Shown piece by piece: positions 7,007 through 15,394 of a stretch of 41,432 nucleotides of DNA. This stretch comes from Acidobacteriota bacterium (GTDB lineage: Bacteria; Acidobacteriota; Thermoanaerobaculia; UBA5066; Gp7-AA6): positions 1 to 41,432 of the forward strand of contig JAIVJS010000074.1 in NCBI GenBank assembly GCA_020199905.1, written 5' to 3'. Each line of letters begins with the position of its first letter. The stretch's first letter is position 1. The notes under the pieces were generated by a model. The model was not told the origin of the DNA. It worked only from the letters and a program-made list of their open reading frames with translations, and made no database searches. The position numbers and the translations under genes are program-made.

Positions 7007-8740
7007 TTACGAGGCGGGCGCCGCCACCACGCCTTCGGCAAGGATGACCTCGACGCGCCGGTTTCGAGCGCGCCCGGACGGCGTCTTGTTCGAGGCCACG
7101 GGGAACTGCGACCCGTAGCCCTCGGCGACGATCCGCGAAGCCCCGATCCCCTGCTTCTGGAGAAACGTCGAGACCGATGCCGCGCGGCTTCGGGAAAGCT
7201 TCTGGTTGACGGCCTCGGTGCCGGTTGAATCGGTATAACCCTCGACGCGCAGGTTCATGTCGGGAAAGACGGACAGAACGCCCGCCATCTTCGCGAGACC
7301 CACCTGCGCCGACGGCTTCAAGGTCGAGCGCCCCGTCTCGAAGAGAATCCCCGGCAGGCTGACGACGATCCCGCGCGCCGTGGTCCGGGTCGTGGCGACC
7401 CCCGCCAGGGCGCCGGAAAGCCTCTGCTGCAGGGCATCGCGGTCCTTCTGGACGCGGTCACGATCCGCGGCGAGCGTCTCCTTCTCGGCCGTGAGCTGGG
7501 TCCTCTGCCGCTCGAGCGCGGCCGCCTGTTCCGCCGCTTCCGCCCGGGCGCGCTCCGCGGCGTTCTTCTGCTCTTCGAGGGCGGCGGACTGCTGCGCCGC
7601 CGCGGCCTGCGCCCGCTCCGCCGCCCCTCTCTCCTCCTCGGCCCGCCGGCGCAGGTCCTCGGACCGTCGCGACGCCTCTTCGGCCTGACGGCGGGCCTCG
7701 TCGGAGGCCATCGCGGTCTGCTCGGCGGCCTGCTTCTCCCGCGCCAGGCGCTCCGCGGTCGCTTCGGATTCCGACTGCGCGCGCGCCGCCGAATCCCGCT
7801 CGAGCTCCGCGCGCCGGCGCGCGATTTCGGCCTGCGCAGCCGTCTGCTCCCGCTCCATCTCGGCGCGGCGGCGCGCGGCCTCGGCCTCCGCCGCCGTCTG
7901 CTCCGCCCGCGCGACCTGCCGCCCGAGGGCGTCGAGCTGGGCGCGCCGCCCCGCGGCGATCTCCGCCTCTTCCCTCTCGGCCACCGCCTTCCACATCGCG
8001 CGGGCCGCGGTGCTCACCAGGCTGACCGTCCGTCGGGAATAGTCGGCGACCACGCGGCTGCTCCCGCCCGAGCTGGCCGAGTTGGCCGCCTGCGCAAGCG
8101 TCGTTCTCGCCTCCGACATGGAGCGCGCGTCGTAGTCGGCGATCCCCGCGAGCTCCGCGGTCTGGTAGATCCGGCGCGCCTGGTACAGCTCGAGAGGCTC
8201 CCGCTCGCGATATCGGAGCGAGCCGATCGATTCGACGTCGCGCCGGACGGCGGGCCGGAAAGCGGAATACGCGAACTGGGAGTTTTTCGCGTATTTCGAT
8301 TTCACCGGCTGAGAGATGAAGACGACGAGGTCCGAGGGCCGCAGGGATCCGGGGATGGGCTCCCCGGTCACCAGAATGGCGAATTCCTTCAGCCCGGTCT
8401 GGAACCTGGCCTTGCCGTTCTCGTCCCGGCTCCACAGCTCCCCCAGATTCTGGGCGCTCCCGTCGCGGGCGACGGCCCACACCACGTAGCTGTTGATCTG
8501 CCCGCCGAAGAGGACGGCCGGTTGGAGGCCCCGGAACTCGAGCTCGACGGTCGCCTGGGGGCCCTTCGCGATGACTTCTCCTTCGAGAGTCGCCCCCGCA
8601 GGAGCCTGCCGGGTCGAGGAGAAAGGAACGTCGACGGACTTCCTTTCCGGAAATTGGACCGTGTTCAGTGGGACTTCGAGCGCGAAAATGACCGCAGAAA
8701 CGAGAAAAAGCGGAAGGACGGCGCTGAGCTTCTTCTTCAT
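7007..8740 (-). CDS. OmpA-domain envelope protein with long coiled coil
   Basis: This 577-residue protein starts at MKKKLSAVLPLFLVSAVIF, a clear signal peptide, with GGGAGA about 6 bases upstream. Residues ~20-200 are a beta-rich region of unknown fold. Residues ~230-440 are a long Ala/Glu/Arg coiled coil, rich in the pattern AERAQAEAARRRAE. Residues ~450-560 form an OmpA-like peptidoglycan-binding domain: ILFETGRSTLKPSAQ, then GYTDSTGTEAVNQKLSRSRA, and GRARNRRVEVIL. It should tether the outer membrane or a periplasmic assembly to peptidoglycan, with the coiled coil as a spacer. It stands alone, next to the divergent-facing small-gene region. Confidence 0.85.
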   Translation of the reverse strand: MKKKLSAVLPLFLVSAVIFALEVPLNTVQFPERKSVDVPFSSTRQAPAGATLEGEVIAKGPQATVELEFRGLQPAVLFGGQINSYVVWAVARDGSAQNLGELWSRDENGKARFQTGLKEFAILVTGEPIPGSLRPSDLVVFISQPVKSKYAKNSQFAYSAFRPAVRRDVESIGSLRYREREPLELYQARRIYQTAELAGIADYDARSMSEARTTLAQAANSASSGGSSRVVADYSRRTVSLVSTAARAMWKAVAEREEAEIAAGRRAQLDALGRQVARAEQTAAEAEAARRRAEMEREQTAAQAEIARRRAELERDSAARAQSESEATAERLAREKQAAEQTAMASDEARRQAEEASRRSEDLRRRAEEERGAAERAQAAAAQQSAALEEQKNAAERARAEAAEQAAALERQRTQLTAEKETLAADRDRVQKDRDALQQRLSGALAGVATTRTTARGIVVSLPGILFETGRSTLKPSAQVGLAKMAGVLSVFPDMNLRVEGYTDSTGTEAVNQKLSRSRAASVSTFLQKQGIGASRIVAEGYGSQFPVASNKTPSGRARNRRVEVILAEGVVAAPAS

Positions 8741-9175
8741 GAGATCTCCCTCACCTTCAGGACGAACGAGCGTAACGACTCCGGTCGGGTGAACTCCTTC
8801 CTGACAAGCAATATGCACGCCCGCCGGGCCGACAATGCGGCTGCGTCGTATTTCGCCGTTCTGCATCTCCCGGCGAGGAACCCCCTCCCCTCAACCTCAC
8901 GCTGTAGAAATCCCTCGGGAGAGGCGGGGCCCTCAGCAGGGAAGCGCCCGCGACGGCCCGACCGTGGCGTGGGATTCCGGTCTCACTGCAGGACAAATCG
9001 GCCGTTCAGCCGAGTCTTTTTTTAGCAGAGCTCGGCGCGGCCCCCATACCTCTTCCACACAAGCAGGGGGCTCAGGGAAACCCTTCCCCGGAGCGAAAAA
9101 GCCACCCGGTCTTGCTGCCGGAATCCCGGCAGCAAGACATTTCCGGGTCTCGCCTTCCCATAACGAAGCTTGAGA
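8741..9175. other. 435-bp intergenic region between the OmpA-domain and DUF417 genes
   Basis: Both flanking genes run on the minus strand. The part near 8741-8860 should hold the promoter of the OmpA-domain gene, but I cannot pick a convincing -35/-10 pair. The part near 9100-9140 holds a 12-bp perfect hairpin, listed as a probable terminator. A T-tract (TTTTTTT) lies near 9018. I find no gene. Confidence 0.5.
9088..9137 (-). terminator. probable terminator of the DUF417 gene
   Basis: TCTTGCTGCCGG (9110-9121) and CCGGCAGCAAGA (9126-9137) form a perfect 12-bp stem with a 4-base loop. Read on the minus strand, a CTTTTTC tract follows after about 10 bases. It sits some 40 bases after the DUF417 stop. 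The gap between stem and T-run makes it imperfect. Confidence 0.5.
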
Positions 9176-9679
9176 TCAGAGAGGCCGCACGCGACGGGGG
9201 GTAGCGCGCAATGCTTCCCCCGCGGTCCGGACAGCCGCTCCGAGCAGTATCAAGTCTTTTAACAAAAACTGGCCAGGCTTCGACGATGGAAAGGGGAAGC
9301 CATAGCCTGGCTCCCACACCCCCGGTGTCGTGAGCACAAAGCTCAAGGTGGTCAAGAAGATTACGACCGCTCCCAGACTCCCGATCGCCGAGGCCGTCGG
9401 TGCAAATCGGCGCGTCGCGATCAACACGCCCATGGTGATCTCGAAGATCCCGATCAGAGAGGCAAATGCCCGCATGCTCATGACCTCGTAGCCCCATGAC
9501 ATCAGCGGACTGTGGGCGACGAGAGGCTGGATCCCCTCGGCTTCGTAGGCTGTGAATTTCAACGCTCCTATCCACAATAAGATCACGACGAGCCCGTAGC
9601 GAAGAACCCCCGATCCGATGTGTTCCAACGTTCGTCCTGCACTTTCCCTGCTCTCCATGCCCTCCCGAGTAGCCGCCAT
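9176..9679 (-). CDS. DUF417 / YkgB-RclC family membrane protein
   Basis: This 167-residue inner-membrane protein has four predicted helices. Its first half, LRYGLVVILLWIGALKFTAYEAEGIQPLVAHSPLMSW, carries the signature of the DUF417 family, which includes E. coli RclC (YkgB) from the reactive-chlorine-resistance operon. The biochemical role of RclC is not settled. Start choice lies between ATG 9679 and an internal ATG eight codons later; neither has a strong ribosome binding site. A GTGAC/GTGAG pair spaced 12 bp (9686-9702) lies just upstream and resembles the 11-bp repeats near 11.7 kb, but the phase differs. Its family fits the oxidant-defence theme of nearby genes. Confidence 0.8.
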   Translation of the reverse strand: MAATREGMESRESAGRTLEHIGSGVLRYGLVVILLWIGALKFTAYEAEGIQPLVAHSPLMSWGYEVMSMRAFASLIGIFEITMGVLIATRRFAPTASAIGSLGAVVIFLTTLSFVLTTPGVWEPGYGFPFPSSKPGQFLLKDLILLGAAVRTAGEALRATPRRVRPL

Positions 9680-9756
9680 CCTGTTCTCACAATCTGGGTC
9701 ACGAAAGTTGTCCGGAATTCTCTAATTCCCCACCCTGCGCCGTTAGAGCCGACCTA

Positions 9757-10884
9757 TCAGAAAGCTGCGGTGCCCGCGACCGTCGGCGGCAGCCCTCCGT
9801 AAACGGCGACGGTCGTCAGACTGCCGTCGGCGTGCACGCGAAATGCGTTCATGGTCAGCGTGCCGACGTCGATGGCGTACAGGAAAGCACCGCTTCCGTC
9901 CAGCGCCGCGTCGCGGGTACCGAAGCCGCCGCTGCCGCCTGTCACGGCGGCGACCGGTTCCAGCAACGTGATTTTGCCGTCTTCATCGATCGTATAGCTG
10001 GAGATCGTCCCGCTGCCATTGTTCGTGACGTAAGCGTAGTTCCCGTCCTTCGTGATCACCGTCCAGCACACGTCCGACTGGGTGTCGCGAACCGTGCCGC
10101 TGATCAATTCGAACCGGTGGTGGCCTTCGAGTGAGTAAGACGAGGCCGCGGCCTGGCCGGGAGCGCCGTCGAACGACTCGGTCACGACGAAGACACCGTC
10201 CCGGCGAAACGCAAAACCAAACGGTCCCACACCGCTACTCTGGTGCGACATCACACCACTCGGGCGCCCGGCGTGAGAGATCCTGAATGTATCGATCAAA
10301 CTGGTATTGCGCTCCGTCACGACGAGCGTGTTTCCGTCCGGGCTGAACTGGACCTCGGCCGGAAGGGCGCCCTCCTGGCTCAGGGACCGCCGAGTGCCAG
10401 GGAGCGGTGTCAATCGCCCACGCCGGTCGAGCGTGAAACCGGAGATGTTGTTCGGCGTGCCGGTGTTCAAGACGAAGACGAGACCGTCGTGGACCGTCAC
10501 GCTTTCCGGCCGATCGCCGTTGGAAGGCTCGCGGTCCGTCAATTGGAGCGTACCGTCCGACCTTACGGCGAAGACGGAGAGGTCATCGCTCCCCGGATTC
10601 GTGACGAGCAGCCACCGATGGTCCTCGGTGAGTACGACCGAACCCTGCGAGCCGAGCCGCGGCATGCCCGTGCCTTTGCCGCCAGTGGGATAAGTGCCAT
10701 TGGGCGTCAGAGTTCCGTCAGCGGCGCGGGCGTAGGCAATGATGGCGTTCGCGGTGGCGGCGTTTGTCATCGTGTAAACGGCGCCGGCGGAATCCGCGGC
10801 CCTCGCCGTTTCGGACCACCCGATGGCCACCAACACGAGCGAGAGAGCGAATCTGATGGCGCGAGACAATTCGAAATGACCCAT
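9757..10884 (-). CDS. exported lactonase-family beta-propeller protein
   Basis: This 375-residue protein has a signal peptide (ALSLVLVAIGWSETARA, residues ~13-29) followed by a seven-bladed propeller of the 6-phosphogluconolactonase/YncE-like family. Repeated blade strands are visible, such as DHRWLLVTNPGSDDLSVFAV, SPDGNTLVVTERNTSLIDTF, and KDGNYAYVTNNGSGTISSYT. AAGGAGG lies about 8 bases before the ATG. Export argues against a role in the cytosolic pentose phosphate pathway; secreted members are generally of unknown substrate. It lies on the same strand as, and 71 bp downstream of, the secreted-protein gene at 10956-11621, so the two may form an operon. Confidence 0.8.
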   Translation of the reverse strand: MGHFELSRAIRFALSLVLVAIGWSETARAADSAGAVYTMTNAATANAIIAYARAADGTLTPNGTYPTGGKGTGMPRLGSQGSVVLTEDHRWLLVTNPGSDDLSVFAVRSDGTLQLTDREPSNGDRPESVTVHDGLVFVLNTGTPNNISGFTLDRRGRLTPLPGTRRSLSQEGALPAEVQFSPDGNTLVVTERNTSLIDTFRISHAGRPSGVMSHQSSGVGPFGFAFRRDGVFVVTESFDGAPGQAAASSYSLEGHHRFELISGTVRDTQSDVCWTVITKDGNYAYVTNNGSGTISSYTIDEDGKITLLEPVAAVTGGSGGFGTRDAALDGSGAFLYAIDVGTLTMNAFRVHADGSLTTVAVYGGLPPTVAGTAAF

Positions 10885-10955
10885 GGGACAAGCCTCCTTA
10901 AATGAGAATCGATCGGATCGTCGTGAAGTCTCTCGATACGACGGGCGTGTTTCCC

Positions 10956-11621
10956 CTAGCGGCGATCGGCCGCTACCGCGTGGTCCGGATCCCCGGTTTC
11001 ACTCATCGGCTGGAAAAGAAGCTTCTCCGTATAGGGGGCGGGTTGCTTGGCCTTCATCGCCGCAATCTGGTCGCCATACATCTTTCGGGCATCGGCGACG
11101 GAGCGCTTTCCGGTGACGATCTCGTGGGCGAGGTTCAACGCGAGGAAGTTCGCTCCTTCCTTGTCGCAACGTGCCGAGATCTCACCCGAGGTGCGCTCGA
11201 CGACGACGCTGCCGTCATAGGCTGCGAGATCGCTGTATTTTTCGGGCGCGGCCTTGTAATCGATCCACTGCTGCATCACGTCGGTGTGGTGCGCAGGGAA
11301 TTCATGCGGATGCTCGACTTTGTAGATCACGGTCCGCTTCCAGGGACCCGCCTTTCCCCAGACGAGCATGTCGGGCGTCGCTGCCGCGGGCGCGCCATAC
11401 TTCCCCGTCATGAACGCGGCCGCTTCCTGCGCTGCCTTTGGCCAACCCTCCACCATCTTCATCCGCATACCCATGCTGTCGGATGCGCCCGCCTGCGGCG
11501 TCGCTCCTGTGGTTGAGGTCTGCGCAAGAGCCAGAGCGGCCGTCACACCGACCGCTGCCACGACAACAAGGATCCGAACACCAACCTTGGTTTTCCATTC
11601 GATAGAACCGCGGTGTTTCAA
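10956..11621 (-). CDS. exported protein of unknown function
   Basis: This 221-residue protein starts with TTG after AAGGGGG and has a signal peptide with core ILVVVAAVGVTAALALAQ. The mature part has WPKAAQEAAAFMTGKYGAP, MLVWGKAGPWKRTVIYK, DVMQQWIDYK, YDGSVVVERTSGEISARCDK and NFLALNLAHEIVTGKR. These segments look well conserved, and I recall similar uncharacterised proteins in other soil bacteria, but no function is known to me. One Cys lies in the mature part. Three 11-bp-phased GTG(A/G) repeats stand 48-81 bases upstream of the start on the coding strand. It is divergent from the radical SAM operon and probably shares its control. Confidence 0.7.
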   Translation of the reverse strand: MKHRGSIEWKTKVGVRILVVVAAVGVTAALALAQTSTTGATPQAGASDSMGMRMKMVEGWPKAAQEAAAFMTGKYGAPAAATPDMLVWGKAGPWKRTVIYKVEHPHEFPAHHTDVMQQWIDYKAAPEKYSDLAAYDGSVVVERTSGEISARCDKEGANFLALNLAHEIVTGKRSVADARKMYGDQIAAMKAKQPAPYTEKLLFQPMSETGDPDHAVAADRR

Positions 11622-11669
11622 GAGAGCCCCCTTTTCTGTGAATCCGAACGTACCGCGGGAACTTCTCGA

Positions 11670-11702
11670 ACAGTCATCACTTTTCGATCACGTTTTATCC
11701 AC
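11670..11702 (-). promoter_or_regulatory. 11-bp-phased repeat set, candidate OmpR/PhoB-type operator
   Basis: On the minus strand three consecutive 11-mers begin GTGGA (11702), GTGAT (11691) and GTGAT (11680). The spacing is exact, and two of the spacers are A-rich (AAAAC and GAAAA). It lies about 50 bases upstream of the start of the exported unknown protein. A GATAAA hexamer inside the first unit could act as a -10, in which case binding would repress; this cannot be decided from sequence. Confidence 0.5.
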
Positions 11703-11899
11703 GACTCTCTGGTCAAATCAACGTCGCCAGGCGCTCCTTCCGAGAACGCATCCCGGCAGCAGCTGAGTACTCGCACTGAAAGGTCTGGGTCGATCTCTTC
11801 ACGAAACGAGCATGGAACGCGAAGGTGGAACGAGGAGCCTGGAGTGAATGAGCCTCCCGCACGCGCCTTCCCGTGCTCTGATGGCAGACGCCGTCGGAC

Positions 11900-11932
11900 G
11901 TGACCATTTCGTGAGATTCGCCTGTCATCGTC
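11900..11932 (+). promoter_or_regulatory. 11-bp-phased repeat set upstream of the radical SAM operon
   Basis: GTGAC at 11900 and GTGAG at 11911 are exactly 11 bp apart, and the next 11-mer begins CTGTC (11922), a weaker match. The set ends about 20 bases before the ATG of the radical SAM gene. Because the same operon encodes an OmpR-type regulator, this could be an autoregulatory site. Confidence 0.45.
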
Positions 11933-11951
11933 CCGACTCGGGGGCCTTGCC

Positions 11952-13241
11952 ATGTCGACGACTCGTCGCGTGCTTCCCGTTCACGAAAAACTCGCGCACC
12001 GCGAGATGCTTCTTCGGAAGTCCTGGGAGAGCCTCGACCCTCAGTTCAGGACTCCGAACCAGGTTCTCGGACGGCGCTCGACGATCGGATGCGTGGCGCT
12101 CGAGATCACGCAGCGGTGCAATCTCGACTGCACGCTGTGCTACCTGTCGGAGAGCTCCCAGGCGGTCAAAGACCTCCCTATCGACGTGATCTTCGAGCGA
12201 ATCAAGCGGATCCGCGAGCGTTACGGGACCGGAGTCAGCATCCAGGTGACAGGAGGGGATCCGACGCTGCGCCGCCATGACGAGCTCGTCGCGATCGTCC
12301 GCCGGATTTCGGAGTCGGGGATGCGGCCTTCTCTTCTCACCAACGGCATTCGCGCGACACGGGCGCTTCTTGCCGAGCTCGCGGCCGCAGGCCTCTTCGA
12401 CGTAGCCTTCCACGTGGACACGACGCAGCGTCGAAGCCGGTATCCGGACGAACAGGCCTTGAACGCCGTGCGCGAGGAGTACATCGAGCGAGCGAGAGGA
12501 CTGAAGCTCGCGGTGATCTTCAATACGACAGTCCACGCCGGGAACCTGGAAGAGGTCCCGTCTCTCGTCCGCTTTTTCCTGCGACACTCCGACGTCGTCG
12601 GCATGGCTTCGTTTCAGGTCCACGCCGTCACGGGGCGCGGTGATTGGAGGGAGCGCTCCGTACACGTGACGCCCGACGCGGTCGCCGAACGGGTTCGGGA
12701 GGCGGTCGGGCTGAGGGCCCTGGCGTGGGATACGGCGCTCGTGGGGCATCCCCGCTGCCACCAGGCGACGATGCTCGCGACCGTCGGCGAGGAAGTTGCG
12801 GACGTGCTGACCGACCGGCCTCTGTACGAGCGCTTCCTCGAGGAATTCCGGCACGTGCCCTTCGACCGCCGCGACGTGCGGGTCACGGCGCGCCAGGTGA
12901 TCCTCCGCGCGTTTGCGGACCCGTTCTGGATCGCGCGGGGCGGAGCGTTCCTGATCGGCAAGCTGTGGTCCGTGAGGAAGGCGCTCTGGAGGCGGGAGAG
13001 GATCGGAAAGATGACGTTTTTCATCCACAACTTCATGGACGCCGCCGCGCTCGACCCGGAGCGGCTGCGCAACTGCTCTTTCATGGTCATGACGGACGAC
13101 GGCCCCGTTTCCATGTGCGAGCACAACGCCCGGCGCGAGGAGTTCATCCGCAAGCCCGTATCGCTCGGGCACCATGCGGGCGCCGAGAGATTCTTCGATC
13201 CCGTCACCGGCCGGATCGCCGGCACGATCGAGACCGTTTGA
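11952..13241 (+). CDS. radical SAM protein
   Basis: This 429-residue protein has the radical SAM cluster motif CNLDCTLC at residues ~57-64, right after ALEITQR, and the GGDP segment (TGGDPTLRRHDE) that contacts S-adenosylmethionine. The C-terminal part adds a second Cys-bearing region, NFMDAAALDPERLRNCSFMV then VSMCEHN, which could hold an auxiliary Fe-S cluster. That tail loosely recalls radical SAM enzymes of the archaeal MJ0619/tetraether-synthase group, but this is from memory and unverified. The segment FWIARGGAFLIGKLW may be amphipathic and touch the membrane. The TTG of the following DUF3179 gene overlaps its stop. The substrate is unknown. Confidence 0.8.
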   Translation: MSTTRRVLPVHEKLAHREMLLRKSWESLDPQFRTPNQVLGRRSTIGCVALEITQRCNLDCTLCYLSESSQAVKDLPIDVIFERIKRIRERYGTGVSIQVTGGDPTLRRHDELVAIVRRISESGMRPSLLTNGIRATRALLAELAAAGLFDVAFHVDTTQRRSRYPDEQALNAVREEYIERARGLKLAVIFNTTVHAGNLEEVPSLVRFFLRHSDVVGMASFQVHAVTGRGDWRERSVHVTPDAVAERVREAVGLRALAWDTALVGHPRCHQATMLATVGEEVADVLTDRPLYERFLEEFRHVPFDRRDVRVTARQVILRAFADPFWIARGGAFLIGKLWSVRKALWRRERIGKMTFFIHNFMDAAALDPERLRNCSFMVMTDDGPVSMCEHNARREEFIRKPVSLGHHAGAERFFDPVTGRIAGTIETV

Positions 13242-14692
13242 TTCAGGGAAATCTCGAGCGGCGCGAGCGACGTGCCGCCGGACGGTGGCTTCCAGCGAGG
13301 CAGATCGCCTTTGTGATCGCGACCCTGTTGGGTGTCCTCGCCGCCCGCGCCAGTGCCGGATCTCCGGGCCCGGTCGACGAGGCGCACGCAAGAGACTTTC
13401 TCGTCCGGCTTCTGTCGGCCGATGAAGGCACGCGGGGCACCGCGCGAGTCGGGATCATTCGGTCGGGCGACCGGGCGATGATCCCCGCGCTGATCGACGC
13501 GCTTTTTTTCGCGTCGCGGGAGGGCCGGCGCGACGTCGTGTCCTGTCTCGAATCGCTGTCCGGGGAGCACCTCGGAGGAAACTACCGATACTGGTTCGAA
13601 TGGCTCGGCGGCCACGAGGGCATCCGTCCCGCGCCCTGGTACCGGCAATGGAAGGCCGCCATCTTTTCGCGAATCGATCCCGCGTTCGCCCGCTTCCTCG
13701 ATCCCTCTCTGCCGCTGACAATCCGTCCGGAGGAGATCGTCTGGGGCGGCGTGAAGAAGGATGGCATTCCCGCGCTGCGCGACCCTGCCACCGTTCCCGC
13801 CGGAGAGGCGACGTACCTCGACGCGAACGAAGCGGTCTTCGGGATCGCCCACGGGGGCTCCTTCCGCGCGTATCCGCAGCGAATCCTCGACTGGCACGAG
13901 ATGGTCAACGACCGATTGGGCGGCGAGCCCTTCTCCATTTCCTACTGCACGCTCTGCGGCTCCGCGATCGCCTACGCGACCTCCCGGCCCGACGGGCCGC
14001 CCTACGTCTTCGGCTCGTCAGGCCTCCTCTACCGGTCGAACAAGCTCATGTACGACGAGGCGACTCTGTCGCTCTGGAGCAACTTGACCGGCGAGCCGAT
14101 CGGAGGGGTCCTGGTCGGGCGCGGCATCGCGCTTCTCGTTCTGCCGATCACCGTGACGACGTGGGGCGACTGGAAGACGCGCCACCCGGAGACGACCGTC
14201 CTTGCAGTTAAAACGGGATTCTCCCGGGACTACACGCCGGGGGCCGCCTATGGGAAATACTTCGCGAGCCCCGAGACGATGTTTCCCGTCTGGAAGCGCG
14301 ACCCGTCGCTCGAGCCGAAGGCCGTCGTCTTCACGATCCGGCGGGGCGCCGCCGCCCGCGCGTACCCGCTCGACCTTCTTTTCCGCGAGCGGGTCGTCAA
14401 CGACGCGGTCGCCGCGGAAAACATCGTCCTGGCGGCCGATCGGGCCACGGGCGCGGTGCGGGCGTACCGACGGGGCGGCCGCCGGTTCGGCGAAGGACCG
14501 GACGGCCGATTGGTCGACCTGGCGACGGGAAAGCTCTGGGAGATTCGGGAAGAGGTCCTCGCTCCCGAGAGCGGCGGCGAAAAAGCGGCATCCTCGCCCG
14601 AGCTGGCGCGAATCCCGGGTCATCGCGCTTTCTGGTTTGGATGGTACGCATTCTTCCCCGAGACCACTCTCTATTCCGGCTGCAATGACTAA
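13238..14692 (+). CDS. exported DUF3179-domain protein
   Basis: The protein starts at a TTG overlapping the radical SAM stop codon, giving 484 residues. There is no good ribosome binding site, so translation may be coupled. The N-terminus RRAAGRWLPARQIAFVIATL looks like a signal anchor. Residues ~45-110 are helical. The rest is a DUF3179 domain, recognised by DGIPALRDP, DANEAVFGI, the Cys pair YCTLCGSAIAY and a later repeat of the same fold with FRERVVNDAV. DUF3179 proteins have no established activity; the CTLC pair could bind metal or cycle as a disulfide. Its stop overlaps the ATG of the response regulator gene by 8 bases, so it is part of one operon with the two-component system. Confidence 0.8.
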   Translation: MIQGNLERRERRAAGRWLPARQIAFVIATLLGVLAARASAGSPGPVDEAHARDFLVRLLSADEGTRGTARVGIIRSGDRAMIPALIDALFFASREGRRDVVSCLESLSGEHLGGNYRYWFEWLGGHEGIRPAPWYRQWKAAIFSRIDPAFARFLDPSLPLTIRPEEIVWGGVKKDGIPALRDPATVPAGEATYLDANEAVFGIAHGGSFRAYPQRILDWHEMVNDRLGGEPFSISYCTLCGSAIAYATSRPDGPPYVFGSSGLLYRSNKLMYDEATLSLWSNLTGEPIGGVLVGRGIALLVLPITVTTWGDWKTRHPETTVLAVKTGFSRDYTPGAAYGKYFASPETMFPVWKRDPSLEPKAVVFTIRRGAAARAYPLDLLFRERVVNDAVAAENIVLAADRATGAVRAYRRGGRRFGEGPDGRLVDLATGKLWEIREEVLAPESGGEKAASSPELARIPGHRAFWFGWYAFFPETTLYSGCND

Positions 14693-15392
14693 GCGGATTC
14701 TCGTCATCGAAGACGATCGGGACATCGGGCGCCTGCTCCAGATCCACCTGCGTGACGCGGGCTGGGAAGCCGAGCTTTCGGCCGATGGACAGGAAGGCCT
14801 CGAGCGGGCGCTCGCCGGCGGCTACGACCTCGTCGTTCTCGACCTCACCCTGCCGCGTCTTGGGGGCCTCGATGTGTGCCGCGTTCTGCGGGAACAGCCG
14901 GTCTGGGTTCCCATCCTCATGCTGACGGCCAGGTCCTCCGAAGTCGATCGCGTGCGGGGGCTCGAAAGCGGGGCTGATGACTACCTGACCAAACCCTTCA
15001 GCGTCCGCGAGCTCGTCGCGCGGGCGCGAGCGCTATTCCGCCGCGTCGAGGCCACGAGAGGCGAACTCAAGAGCCATGAGCTCACGGCCGGCGACCTGAC
15101 GATCGACGCGCAGAAAAGGCAGGTTTTGCTGATCGGAAAAGAAGTCGAGCTGACTGCGCGGGAGTTCGACCTCCTCCATCACTTCGCGCAACATCCGGGG
15201 CGAGTCTATACGCGCAGCGAGCTTCTCGACGCCGTGTGGGGCTATGGGCACGAGGGTTACAGCCACACGGTCAACTCGCACATCAATCGGCTTCGCGCCA
15301 AGGTCGAGCAGGACCCTTCTCAGCCTCGATACATCCTGACTGTCTGGGGAGTGGGCTACAAGTTTGCCGAGACCGGCGGGGCGAAGAAATAA
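14685..15392 (+). CDS. OmpR/PhoB-family response regulator
   Basis: This 235-residue regulator has a receiver domain with acidic residues E9, D10 and D11, phosphorylation site D53 (VVLDLTLPR), the conserved Thr in MLTARSS and Lys in LTKPFS. The DNA-binding winged helix follows from residue ~135, with ELTAREFDLLHHFAQHPGRV and VNSHINRLRAKVEQ. It belongs to the class that binds direct repeats spaced about 11 bp as a head-to-tail dimer. Such repeats flank this operon at 11.7, 11.9 and 16.9 kb. It is partner to the kinase gene starting 2 bases downstream. Confidence 0.93.
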   Translation: MTKRILVIEDDRDIGRLLQIHLRDAGWEAELSADGQEGLERALAGGYDLVVLDLTLPRLGGLDVCRVLREQPVWVPILMLTARSSEVDRVRGLESGADDYLTKPFSVRELVARARALFRRVEATRGELKSHELTAGDLTIDAQKRQVLLIGKEVELTAREFDLLHHFAQHPGRVYTRSELLDAVWGYGHEGYSHTVNSHINRLRAKVEQDPSQPRYILTVWGVGYKFAETGGAKK

Positions 15393-15394
15393 TC

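Larger units (their letters stand above)
11622..11951. other. 330-bp divergent regulatory region
   Basis: This lower-GC region separates the secreted-protein gene (minus) from the radical SAM operon (plus). It contains two sets of 11-bp-phased repeats, one reading towards each gene, listed separately. No convincing gene is present. Confidence 0.6.

Noticed and set aside
11694-11721. TTGATT-16-GATAAA promoter on the minus strand
   Set aside because: Both hexamers match only moderately, and the -10 lies inside the phased repeats, so it is mentioned in the repeat entry but not listed as a promoter.
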